NCBI RefSeq assembly: GCF_000821085.1
Contig: NZ_CCXR01000002.1
Span: 1 to 64,000, forward strand
Reading direction: 5' to 3'
Length of the DNA stretch: 64,000 bases
Origin: Bacillus sp. B-jedd
Lineage (GTDB): Bacteria > Bacillota > Bacilli > Bacillales > Cytobacillaceae
Position numbers and translations under genes: made by a program. How positions within the stretch are numbered: position 1 is the first letter of the stretch; the number at the start of each line of letters is the position of its first letter. Below, one piece after another: positions 7,356 to 13,905 of the stretch. The notes under the pieces are model-generated. The model worked only from the letters and a program-made list of their open reading frames with translations. It was not told the origin of the DNA and did not search any database.

Positions 7356-8177
7356 CTAATAAGGCAAATCGTCATCCGGTATGGATGAATTGCTTTTGTA
7401 AGATTGTGCTTGGCGCCGCTTGCTTTCTTCTCCTTGTTCAAACAGAGACTTTTTACCGCCTTTTTGATTCCTAAACTCCACATCAAGTGCTTCAATGTCC
7501 GATAACGTTTTGACATTTTTAGAAGCCCATCTGCGCAATATTCCCTCAGCATAACTCCACTGCTTTTGTTGATTAAGGGCCCTTTGCATAGCTTCAATTA
7601 CAATTAGGCCGGATAGATCATCAGTCCACTTCTGAATACTTTCTGCTATATAAGGAGAAAGGGACCCGAAATTTTGTTGATAAAAATCAGCAGCCACCAC
7701 TTCTTTTTCTTGTTGTTGTTCTTGTTCTTCTTCTTGTTCTTCTTCTTGTTCTTCTTGTTCTTCCCCCCACTGTATGGTATGGCTATTGATAGGGTATCCA
7801 TACTGTTTGCATAGGTTATAAAAAAGTGATACAAACGTCTGGCTTTTTATTGTTTCAAGCTCTTTTTCCACACAAGCAATCACTTTAGGGCTTTTAATTG
7901 CGTTGTACTTTATCCAGTTAAGCAAGATAACTTCTCGAAAAGCTTCGTCATAGCGTATCTTGTCGTATTCAATAAATCTTTTTAAGAGCTTATCAACCGT
8001 TTCGCGGTTATAACCTGTCTCCGTTTCAATAATCCTCTTTGGAAGCTCATATATACCGCATTGTGATGTTTTGCTGTTAGTCATTAAATAAATGTAAAAA
8101 TATTTTTCCTCAGGGGTTAAATCAAGCACAAATCCGTCCTGCCAAAAATCAACGTGGACTTGGCGGTATCTTGCCAT
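7356..8177 (-). CDS. DnaD-like phage replication initiation protein
   Basis: 273 aa. The N-terminal part (residues 1-120) has the winged-helix replisome-organiser look (GFVLDLTPEEKYFYIYLMTN). A DnaD/DnaB_2 C-terminal domain is seen around residues 170-240 with YAEGILRRWASKNVKTL. Between them is a tract of about 25 residues made only of Glu and Gln, encoded by near-perfect GAA/CAA codon repeats (7,686-7,760), which is likely prone to length changes. The likely role is binding the phage origin and recruiting the helicase loader. Confidence 0.88.
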   Translation of the reverse strand: MARYRQVHVDFWQDGFVLDLTPEEKYFYIYLMTNSKTSQCGIYELPKRIIETETGYNRETVDKLLKRFIEYDKIRYDEAFREVILLNWIKYNAIKSPKVIACVEKELETIKSQTFVSLFYNLCKQYGYPINSHTIQWGEEQEEQEEEQEEEQEQQQEKEVVAADFYQQNFGSLSPYIAESIQKWTDDLSGLIVIEAMQRALNQQKQWSYAEGILRRWASKNVKTLSDIEALDVEFRNQKGGKKSLFEQGEESKRRQAQSYKSNSSIPDDDLPY

Positions 8178-8258
8178 TTTTTCACTTCCTCTGATTAATG
8201 CTTGTCCATCCGTGGTATAATGGACTATGGATGTTTTTTAGGGTCTGACGTTCCCGCG

Positions 8259-8978
8259 TCAGGCTTTTTTCTGTTCTAAAAACTTATTAATAAAATATAT
8301 CTGACCTTTGCCGGTTACCTTCGGAGTACGTGTGGTTTTCGCAGATCCATCCGGATTATGGATGGTCCTCTTTTTAATTTCAAAAAGATTCATTTCCATT
8401 GCGGATTGGGTAGGCAAATTGAACAATTCTCCGCGCTTGCGAATAAGAAAACCATTATCTCTAAGCCACTGGAAGAGTCGGTTTTGACCAATGCTGATGC
8501 CATTTTGTTTAAGTAGCTTCGCCAACTCGCCAATTAGGATTGATGATTTGGATGTTTCCAAAGCTTCAGCAAAGAGTACTTTTGGCTTTTGTTCAGTCAA
8601 CTGAACTTGAAGCGCTTTCACCTGCCTATCCGCAAACTCCAGCGCTCGCTTCATAACCATTTCTGGACTGTTCCACATTCTTTCCAAATGTATGAAATAC
8701 TGACGGGCCTGTTTACCTTTTTCCGAGCGCTGGAGCATAGCGATTTCCTTGGCCATATCCAACTTTATATGGTGATCAACTGTCTCTTGTAAGCCGCCAG
8801 GGGTAGGACACTTTTGGGTCATCCTTATAAAATCTGCATTCTCTTCGAATCCATATTCAGCCATCCTCGAGAACCATTTTCTATAATCCGTTTTTACTTC
8901 CAAGAAGTTATGAATCACTCTACCGCTGACAATAATCTCGCCATTGTCATTTTGTGTAGTGGTTATCAACTCTTGCAC
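8259..8978 (-). CDS. Phage antirepressor (AntA N-terminal and KilAC C-terminal domains)
   Basis: 239 aa from a GTG preceded by AGGAGGAG at proper spacing; longer in-frame starts lack a ribosome binding site. Residues 1-95 match AntA/AntB-type antirepressor domains (SGRVIHNFLEVKTDYRKWF, then DFIRMTQK). The C-terminal part from about residue 130 is KilAC-like: ALETSKSSILIGELAKLL, then NRLFQWLRDNGFLIRK. Such proteins interfere with the CI repressor and promote lytic growth. It lies between the small coupled genes and the replication genes. A hairpin (CTGACG/CGTCAG) starts at its stop codon but has no T-run in this direction. Confidence 0.88.
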   Translation of the reverse strand: MQELITTTQNDNGEIIVSGRVIHNFLEVKTDYRKWFSRMAEYGFEENADFIRMTQKCPTPGGLQETVDHHIKLDMAKEIAMLQRSEKGKQARQYFIHLERMWNSPEMVMKRALEFADRQVKALQVQLTEQKPKVLFAEALETSKSSILIGELAKLLKQNGISIGQNRLFQWLRDNGFLIRKRGELFNLPTQSAMEMNLFEIKKRTIHNPDGSAKTTRTPKVTGKGQIYFINKFLEQKKA

Positions 8979-8989
8979 GACATCTCCTC

Positions 8990-9085
8990 CTAATCTATAA
9001 ATCCCGTAATAGCACCAATACCGACAAAAGTGATGATGAATATCGAGCAAATAACAAATGTCGCAAGTATTCCTATTTGTTTCAC
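8990..9085 (-). CDS. Small membrane peptide, start codon uncertain
   Basis: The frame ends with ICSIFIITFVGIGAITGFID, one clear transmembrane helix, and its stop TAG overlaps the ribosome binding site of the antirepressor. A perfect AAGGAGGTGA site lies at about 9,081-9,090. The GTG at 9085 is inside that site, so the codon at standard spacing is ATA at 9076. Either a rare ATA start or the closely spaced GTG would give 28-31 residues. Position between two coupled genes supports translation, but this is tentative. Confidence 0.4.
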   Translation of the reverse strand: MKQIGILATFVICSIFIITFVGIGAITGFID

Positions 9086-9214
9086 CTCCTTAAAGTGACA
9101 GTGTTTTTCTACAGCGTTTTTTAGCAGTTTTTTCAGACAGCGTTTGCTCCGGGATAATCCGGCAGACGACAACATTTTTCGCAAGCTGGGCCAAAAAAGG
9201 AAGCCGGTTAAGGC

Positions 9215-9475
9215 TTAAATAGCGGTTGAGTCCGCTATGCATTTATCAAGGAATTCTTTAGCTTCTGCATATGTGCTGTAGCCAGCATATTTTCTATTAG
9301 GGTTATCTACTTTAAATTCACTCTTAAAAATCCGTTCCCCACCATTTTCTTCACTGCGGTCTATACGAATTTCAAGCGTGTCAACATGCCCTGCATAATG
9401 GATGAAAACATCATAATCTGAAATTTCCTCAACAAGTAAAGCCAGCCCGATTAGTTCCCGCACTTCTTTTTTCAT
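9215..9475 (-). CDS. Phage protein of unknown function
   Basis: 86 aa, acidic. The N-terminus is helical (MKKEVRELIGLALLVEEI), then alternating strands suggest a small alpha/beta fold (VFIHYAGHVDTLEIRI), and the end (GYSTYAEAKEFLDKCIAD) is helical. Its start codon overlaps the stop of the preceding small gene (ATGA). Not recognised beyond being a typical early-arm phage protein. Confidence 0.7.
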   Translation of the reverse strand: MKKEVRELIGLALLVEEISDYDVFIHYAGHVDTLEIRIDRSEENGGERIFKSEFKVDNPNRKYAGYSTYAEAKEFLDKCIADSTAI

Positions 9476-9645
9476 TTCCTGTACCCAGCCTCCTCTATTT
9501 GGTTAAAAAGCAAGGCTTTATAACACATCAAACGGCTGTGGCGATGCTTATGTCTTGCTGGCCTAACTTTTGATGGATGAATGGATCCGTAATCAGCGAC
9601 TTTTCTGGTATAAAAAGCGATTCGGCGGTCAAGCACCTTTTTCAC
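9472..9645 (-). CDS. Small basic phage protein
   Basis: 57 aa with a GTG start eight bases after AAGGAGGAAC. Strongly basic and His/Arg-rich (RPARHKHRHSRL around residues 29-40). It overlaps the preceding small gene in GTGA and the following gene in ATGA, which is strong positional evidence for translation. No recognisable domain. Confidence 0.7.
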   Translation of the reverse strand: MKKVLDRRIAFYTRKVADYGSIHPSKVRPARHKHRHSRLMCYKALLFNQIEEAGYRK

Positions 9646-9767
9646 TTTTGTTCCTCCTTTTCTGATCTATTTTGTTGGTCAGCCAAGATTCTCGGTACAG
9701 ATGTTTCTAAAAAGAACAAGAGGATTTTTTTCTTGGTTTCCTCAGATGGTTGCTTCAAATGATTCAA
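9642..9767 (-). CDS. Small conserved-type phage protein after cro
   Basis: About 41 aa from a TTG overlapping the stop of the Cro-like gene in TTGA, or 38 aa from a second TTG at 9758 that is better spaced from the GGGGAGGA site. The central KKILLFFLETSVPRILADQ segment resembles a short protein motif (FFLxTSVPRI) that I recall from other Bacillus phages. Its stop overlaps the GTG of the next gene. Function unknown. Confidence 0.65.
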   Translation of the reverse strand: MNHLKQPSEETKKKILLFFLETSVPRILADQQNRSEKEEQK

Positions 9768-10012
9768 TCCTCCCCAGAACAATTTGCTTGCAGTTTGTTA
9801 TCAACATGGATAAAAAAAATTTCTTCAAACTCCATATCCAAATTATCAGCAATTTTTTTAGCCATTGTTGGACTAGGATTTCTATTACCATTAATAATTT
9901 GGTTGAAGTGCGGGTTTGAAATAGCCGCATGTTCACAAAACGATCTTTGAGAAAATCCTTTTGTAATAAGGGTTTTTTTGAAATCCTCTATATCTTTTAA
10001 TCTAATTTCCAT
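9764..10012 (-). CDS. Cro-like XRE-family transcriptional regulator
   Basis: 82 aa from the ATG at 10012, which follows AAAGGAGG; the longer frame extends into operator DNA. The helix-turn-helix is FSQRSFCEHAAISNPHFNQI followed by NGNRNPSPTMAKKIADNL. It is the first gene of the leftward early arm and is transcribed divergently from the CI-type repressor, the standard place for Cro. It should bind the shared operators and shut off the repressor promoter during lytic growth. Confidence 0.88.
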   Translation of the reverse strand: MEIRLKDIEDFKKTLITKGFSQRSFCEHAAISNPHFNQIINGNRNPSPTMAKKIADNLDMEFEEIFFIHVDNKLQANCSGED

Positions 10013-10026
10013 CACTATCCTCCTTT

Positions 10027-10133
10027 GCTTGCAAATTGTTATCTTAGTGCTTGTTTTCAATTTATCACCCTTGATTACAAAATGCAAGCATAATTTTTAT
10101 ATTTTCGGAAAGAATTGATAACAAAATGTAAAC
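10027..10133. promoter_or_regulatory. Immunity-region operator cluster, four related 19-bp sites
   Basis: Four variants of the motif GCTTGCATTTTGTTATCAA are present. Two are on the plus strand at 10027-10045 (GCTTGCAAATTGTTATCTT) and 10049-10067 (GCTTGTTTTCAATTTATCA). Two are inverted at 10071-10089 (TTGATTACAAAATGCAAGC) and 10115-10133 (TTGATAACAAAATGTAAAC). They occupy the divergent promoter region between the Cro-like and CI-type genes, so binding by one or both regulators is a strong inference. Similarity among sites is seen directly; which protein prefers which site is unknown. Confidence 0.75.
10059..10087 (-). promoter_or_regulatory. Putative leftward early (cro) promoter
   Basis: On the minus strand, a -35 TTGCAT at 10082-10087 and a -10 TAAATT at 10059-10064 are separated by 17 bases. 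The -35 box lies inside the operator at 10071-10089 and the -10 touches the one at 10049-10067. The expected transcript would start about 40 bases before the Cro-like gene. Confidence 0.5.
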
Positions 10134-10144
10134 ACTGTTATAAT
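10115..10144 (+). promoter_or_regulatory. Putative repressor promoter
   Basis: TTGATA at 10115-10120 and TATAAT at 10139-10144 are separated by 18 bases, a good housekeeping-sigma promoter, ending 19 bases before the repressor ATG. The -35 element is part of the operator at 10115-10133, which fits autoregulation or Cro repression. Confidence 0.7.
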
Positions 10145-10163
10145 TGACCAAGGGGTGAACAAT

Positions 10164-11138
10164 ATGGATCAAAAAGAATTCGGAGAATATCTTAGGAGTT
10201 TAAGACAGGAAAGAAAACTAACAATAAGGCAATTAGAAGCCCTATCCGGCGTATCGAATGCCTACTTGTCACAAATGGAAAATGGGAAGCGTGGCATCCC
10301 TACAGTTGAGATTTTAAAAAAAATACACACGCCGTTGGGAGTTAGCTTCGATGAGCTGATGCTAAAAGCGGGTTACATATCCTCAGATACAAAAGAAAAA
10401 CTGACTCCTGAAGTCATAGATATGCTTAATAATTTTGAAGTTTTTTCTGAATTACTATCCAATGCTGCTGATGTTTTTATAAGTTCTGTGACTGACAATA
10501 CCGGAAATCTTCACAAAGAATATAAAGAATATCTGATAGAAGAAGCTCCTGAAGAATATAAGTCCAATCCGGGCTTTCTGACCATGTTTGAGGACCAGGA
10601 TATTTTTAGGGAAATGTTCGAGCGTCTAACTCTTGAAGAGAAAGTTATTTTCCTAAACAAAATTATAAAAGACTTCGTGGATCAAAAAATTGACCCGAAG
10701 GTAGCTCTTAAATCCAAGCCTGAGGAGATTTCTAAAGTCAAATTCCTTAAAGTGCCTATATTGGGACACATCGCCGCCGGGCAACCCATATTTGCAGAAG
10801 ACCATATAGATGATTGGACTGAAATACCAGACATGTGGAACTTAAAACCAGGTGAGGCGTTTGTCTTAAAGGTCAAAGGTGACTCCATGATCGGAAGTCG
10901 CATATACGACGGGGACAGGGTTGTCGTAAAAGTGCAGCCGGAAGTAGAAAACGGCGAAATAGCGGTAGTCAATGTCAACGGGGATGAGGCCACCTTAAAA
11001 AGAGTTAAAAGGGCGAGCAATGGCCAAATCATTCTTTATCCAGACAACCCACGTTATGAACCGACATTCGTTAATAACGAAAAAGCAAGAATAGTTGGGA
11101 AAGTAATTCAGGTGATGTTTGAGCCGAAAAGAGTTTAG
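10164..11138 (+). CDS. CI-type repressor, XRE DNA-binding domain plus S24 (LexA-like) peptidase
   Basis: 324 aa from the ATG after AAGGGGTG. Residues 5-65 form an XRE helix-turn-helix (LTIRQLEALSGVSNAYLSQM). The C-terminal third is an S24 domain: the cleavage region HIAAGQPIF with its Ala-Gly bond, catalytic Ser in KGDSMIG, and catalytic Lys in ATLKRVKR. This predicts RecA-stimulated self-cleavage and SOS induction of the prophage. It is divergent from the Cro-like gene and heads the rightward lysogeny genes. Confidence 0.92.
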   Translation: MDQKEFGEYLRSLRQERKLTIRQLEALSGVSNAYLSQMENGKRGIPTVEILKKIHTPLGVSFDELMLKAGYISSDTKEKLTPEVIDMLNNFEVFSELLSNAADVFISSVTDNTGNLHKEYKEYLIEEAPEEYKSNPGFLTMFEDQDIFREMFERLTLEEKVIFLNKIIKDFVDQKIDPKVALKSKPEEISKVKFLKVPILGHIAAGQPIFAEDHIDDWTEIPDMWNLKPGEAFVLKVKGDSMIGSRIYDGDRVVVKVQPEVENGEIAVVNVNGDEATLKRVKRASNGQIILYPDNPRYEPTFVNNEKARIVGKVIQVMFEPKRV

Positions 11139-11152
11139 GTTCCAAATTGCGT

Positions 11153-11236
11153 TCACTTCTTGCCCTCTTGCTTAATCTTTTGGGCATTCAACAATAGTTT
11201 TATTAGTTCTTTGCAAGTTGCTGTTTTTAGATTCAT
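11153..11236 (-). CDS. 27-residue peptide encoded opposite the lysogeny genes
   Basis: ATG at 11236 follows TAGGGGGAT at good spacing; the frame reads MNLKTATCKELIKLLLNAQK and ends in IKQEGKK. It lies in the 137-base gap between the repressor and the XRE gene, on the opposite strand. The start signal is convincing for its size, but there is no independent evidence of expression. It could encode a short regulatory peptide or be chance. Confidence 0.45.
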   Translation of the reverse strand: MNLKTATCKELIKLLLNAQKIKQEGKK

Positions 11237-11275
11237 GATGTAATCCCCCTATTATTTATATAAGGCGGTAAATCA

Positions 11276-11497
11276 ATGGCTTACCAAATGGGAAGATGCC
11301 ATCTTTCCTACTGGTTGCGAGTTCGGAACATGAGCCCGTCAGAATTGGCCAAAGAATTAAAAGTTGATAGACAACAAGTCAATAGTTGGCTGAACGGAAC
11401 TAGAAAGATGTCGATGACATCTGCAAAAAATGTTGCTCATGTATTAAAACTCGAAAAGGCTGAAGATCTGTACGATTGGATCTGGATTCCTAATTGA
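11276..11497 (+). CDS. Small XRE-family regulator
   Basis: 73 aa, with AAGGCGG seven bases before the ATG. A helix-turn-helix is clear: MSPSELAKELKVDRQQVNSW followed by NGTRKMSMTSAKNVAHVL. It lies between the CI repressor and the integrase, in the lysogeny direction. Regulation of the integrase or of the early promoter is possible; the gap to the integrase (158 bases) contains the imperfect inverted sequence GTAAATCATTTGGTTTAC near 11,550. Confidence 0.8.
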   Translation: MAYQMGRCHLSYWLRVRNMSPSELAKELKVDRQQVNSWLNGTRKMSMTSAKNVAHVLKLEKAEDLYDWIWIPN

Positions 11498-11655
11498 CCA
11501 GGAAAGAGGCAGTAACGGGAAAGGTTTTATACCCTTCCTTGCTCCTTGGTAAATCATTTGGTTTACACTTTAAATTTTACATCAGCTCATTCAACAAAAG
11601 ACGACTTAGTTTTCTTCTTTTTTCGACAAGAACTTACATTGATGGAGTGAAATAG

Positions 11656-13125
11656 ATGAGTCCGCAAGCTAACACTCGAGATAAATATCAAATAAAAAAG
11701 GTCGCTGTATATATCCGTGTATCCACTGAGGAGCAGGCAAAGGAAGGCTATTCAATCTCGGCTCAAAAGCAAAGACTAAAAGCCTATTGTATTGCACAGG
11801 ATTGGAACATAGCGGGTTTTTATGTGGATGAGGGTATATCTGCTAAGAATATGCAACGTGACGATTTACAACGTATGCTGCAGGATATTAAAGCAGGACT
11901 CATTGACTGTGTACTTGTATATCGGCTGGATCGACTCACCAGGTCTGTTCTGGATCTATATAAGATGCTTGAAATATTCGATGAATACGATTGTAAATTC
12001 AAGTCGGCCACAGAGGTTTACGATACTACCACTGCAATGGGCCGGATGTTCATCACAATCGTAGCTGCCCTCGCCCAGTGGGAGCGTGAGAACACTGGCG
12101 AACGAGTTAGTATGGGATTCCATGAAAAAACTCGGCAAGGGAAATATCCTTTAAACTTCCGACCGTACGGATACGATTTGAATTTGAAAACGGGCGAATT
12201 AACCATTAATAACGAAGAGGCCGAAGTGGTCAGGCTCATTTATGATTTTTACCTCAACAAAGGTATGGGTGCAGGAAAGATATGCAAATATCTAAACCAA
12301 AACCATATCCCGACTAGAAGAGGGAATACGTGGATAGCGAAACCATTGATGCAGATTTTGAAAAACACGCTTTACTCAGGGACTTTCGTATACGGGGCTG
12401 AGACACTCAAAACTCCTGTCATTATCGAGCAGGAAAAGTTTGATATGGTTCAAGAAACGATAAAGCGCAGGAGGACTCAAAATCCAAAACAAATTGCAGG
12501 AGAACACATTTTCACAGGGGTATTACGTTGCCATGTGTGCGGCCACGCGGTTACTGGATATAGGTCCTATCATGTGACTCCAAACGGTGAAAAAATTTCG
12601 TATAAGAATTATCGTTGTTTAAGGATAAAAACAGGCCAATGCAAAGGGGCGAGATCCTTCTCCGAACGGAATTTAGAAAATGCATTCCTAGATTTCATCC
12701 GGAACTTCGACTTTGACCAATCTGCCTATGAAATAGCAAACGATAAAATAAACATGATAAACAAGGGAAAACAAACACATAGTAAAGAGTCGATTTTAAA
12801 GGATATTGAGAAGCTTAAGGGAAGGATAAAAAAATGGCAGTATGCGTGGGCAAATGAACAACTAACTGATGATGAATTTATGGAAAGGATGGACGAAGAA
12901 CGCACACTTGAAGCATCATTGCAGACTAAGTTATTAGAGGTTGAACCAACTCTGCCGGAATTAAATAAGGCCGCCATAAAAGAGATTTTGGCTAACTTCA
13001 AGAGCAACTGGCATAAGCTTGAACAATTGGAAAAGAGAAGTCTTGTTCAATTAGTCATAAAGAATGTTTCTTACTATTTCAACGACAAAAAAGAGATTAT
13101 TGTTAACGATATAGAATTTTACTGA
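11656..13125 (+). CDS. int: Large serine recombinase (phage integrase)
   Basis: 489 aa. The N-terminal resolvase domain has the catalytic Ser in YIRVSTEEQ (about residue 22) and the conserved YRLDRLTRS. The recombinase domain follows (GYDLNLKTGELTINNEEAE to NTLYSGTFVYG). A zinc ribbon is marked by CHVCGH near residue 293 and a later CKG. The C-terminal part from about residue 375 is coiled coil, as required for integration control. It ends about 40 bases before the comK junction, the standard int-att arrangement. Integrates phage DNA at comK; excision would need a directionality factor, not identified here. Confidence 0.97.
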   Translation: MSPQANTRDKYQIKKVAVYIRVSTEEQAKEGYSISAQKQRLKAYCIAQDWNIAGFYVDEGISAKNMQRDDLQRMLQDIKAGLIDCVLVYRLDRLTRSVLDLYKMLEIFDEYDCKFKSATEVYDTTTAMGRMFITIVAALAQWERENTGERVSMGFHEKTRQGKYPLNFRPYGYDLNLKTGELTINNEEAEVVRLIYDFYLNKGMGAGKICKYLNQNHIPTRRGNTWIAKPLMQILKNTLYSGTFVYGAETLKTPVIIEQEKFDMVQETIKRRRTQNPKQIAGEHIFTGVLRCHVCGHAVTGYRSYHVTPNGEKISYKNYRCLRIKTGQCKGARSFSERNLENAFLDFIRNFDFDQSAYEIANDKINMINKGKQTHSKESILKDIEKLKGRIKKWQYAWANEQLTDDEFMERMDEERTLEASLQTKLLEVEPTLPELNKAAIKEILANFKSNWHKLEQLEKRSLVQLVIKNVSYYFNDKKEIIVNDIEFY

Positions 13126-13345
13126 CGGGGGTGCAAAACTTATGCACTCCCATAACCTTTAAACCCTCATAAGAGCTGCCGAAGTATTCACAGCTTTTTT
13201 TGATAATTTCGAGGGGTTTGAAAGGGGAAATAAACTCTTCGTCCATCTCGTAAACCTGCGAATAAACCTTGCTTCCATACACAAAAGGCTTAATGAACAT
13301 CGTGCATGGGTTAATCTCATATTCTTCAATTTGCTTCTGCTTCAC
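13103..13345 (-). pseudogene. comK: comK, 5' fragment truncated by prophage insertion
   Basis: The frame from the GTG at 13345 (GAGGAG nine bases upstream) matches the N-terminus of ComK, the competence transcription factor. The marker segment FKPLEIIKKSCEYFGSSYEG aligns with B. subtilis KPLQIVDRSCRFFGSSYAG. Similarity ends after about 60 codons at the phage junction; the frame then runs through phage DNA for about 20 codons to a stop at 13103. ComK needs its full length (about 190 aa) to bind DNA, so this allele is inactive while the prophage is present. The remainder should lie left of the window at the other prophage end. Confidence 0.92.
13150..13175. other. Prophage attachment junction within comK
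   Basis: On the minus strand, ComK similarity (PLEIIKKSCEYFGSSYEG) continues to the GAG-GGT codons at 13163-13168 and then gives way to phage-derived sequence. In Listeria comK the A118-type crossover has a GGA core at the equivalent Glu-Gly codons. The crossover here is therefore probably the GG within 13,163-13,167; the exact core cannot be read from one junction alone. Confidence 0.7.
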
Positions 13346-13490
13346 ATACTTCAACTCCTCATGATCAGATACGCAATCATCATACCATTATTTTCCGATA
13401 GTTTCCTGTCGATATGAAAATGTTACGAATTTATTCATAAAATTGTCCAAATTTGCAATATTATTTTTTCAGAAAATTGTAAAAACTTCC

Positions 13491-13519
13491 TTGATTTTAC
13501 CCTTTGGATTCAATATAAT
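13491..13519 (+). promoter_or_regulatory. Promoter of yhzC
   Basis: TTGATT at 13491-13496 and TATAAT at 13514-13519 are separated by 17 bases; the start codon follows 27 bases later after AGGGGGG. The same 200-base AT-rich region must also hold the divergent comK promoter. It is full of A and T tracts as expected for ComK boxes, but I could not define one precisely. Confidence 0.7.
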
Positions 13520-13546
13520 TAAAAAAAGCAGCAGGGGGGATAAAGG

Positions 13547-13783
13547 ATGAAGGATAAATCCTACGCGGAACTGATGAAACTAGGAGCAATGAAAAAGGAA
13601 AAGGCCAAAACGTCGTCGCTGCAGGAATTATACATTGAGATGCTGCTGAATGAAATCCAGCTTAACATTGAGAAAGACAAACTTTTGCGAAATATTGATG
13701 AAGCATTGGAACAGCGTAACGAAAAAGCTTTTATTCATCTCACAGGAAACCTGGCGGAACTCGAAAAGCGGTTTGGGGCATAA
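13547..13783 (+). CDS. yhzC: YhzC-like IDEAL-domain protein
   Basis: 78 aa. It contains the IDEAL signature literally, LRNIDEALEQRNEKAF near residues 47-62, inside a helical small domain. YhzC is the neighbour of comK in B. subtilis, and here it is divergent from the comK fragment, which supports both assignments. The molecular function of IDEAL proteins is not established; some are protein-binding regulators. Confidence 0.88.
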   Translation: MKDKSYAELMKLGAMKKEKAKTSSLQELYIEMLLNEIQLNIEKDKLLRNIDEALEQRNEKAFIHLTGNLAELEKRFGA

Positions 13784-13872
13784 AGCCCGGAAACTCTTAC
13801 AACGCCACATATCCCGCCTGTCTACATCCAAAAATGATAAGGTATTATTCAAACAACTAAAAACAGATGCTG

Positions 13873-13901
13873 AAACCGCCCGATATGGGCGGTTTTTTTT
13901 G
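13873..13901 (+). terminator. Terminator after yhzC
   Basis: ACCGCCC-GATAT-GGGCGGT followed by eight T. It separates yhzC from the convergent antiporter gene. Confidence 0.85.
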
Positions 13902-13905
13902 CGGG

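Larger units (their letters stand above)
1..13165. mobile_element. Prophage, right (integrase-proximal) part, inserted in comK
   Basis: The stretch holds an early lytic gene arm on the minus strand, a divergent immunity switch and a large serine integrase on the plus strand ending about 40 bases before the comK junction. All are typical temperate siphophage functions in the usual order. The right boundary is set by where ComK protein similarity stops, near 13,163-13,168 on the minus strand. The left end, with structural and lysis genes and the other att site, is outside the window. Gene order and target resemble Listeria A118-type comK phages; this is inferred from architecture only. Confidence 0.93.

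Noticed and set aside
8240..8270. CTGACG/CGTCAG hairpin with a T-run as the antirepressor terminator
   Set aside because: The T-run is on the plus strand, the wrong direction for the antirepressor transcript, and no plus-strand gene ends here.
11510..11545. GGGAAAGG...CCCTTCC after the small XRE gene as a terminator
   Set aside because: The stem is imperfect and lacks a T-run.
11550..11570. GTAAATCATTTGGTTTAC as an operator for the integrase gene
   Set aside because: Only an isolated imperfect palindrome, not similar to the 19-bp operators; insufficient support to call.
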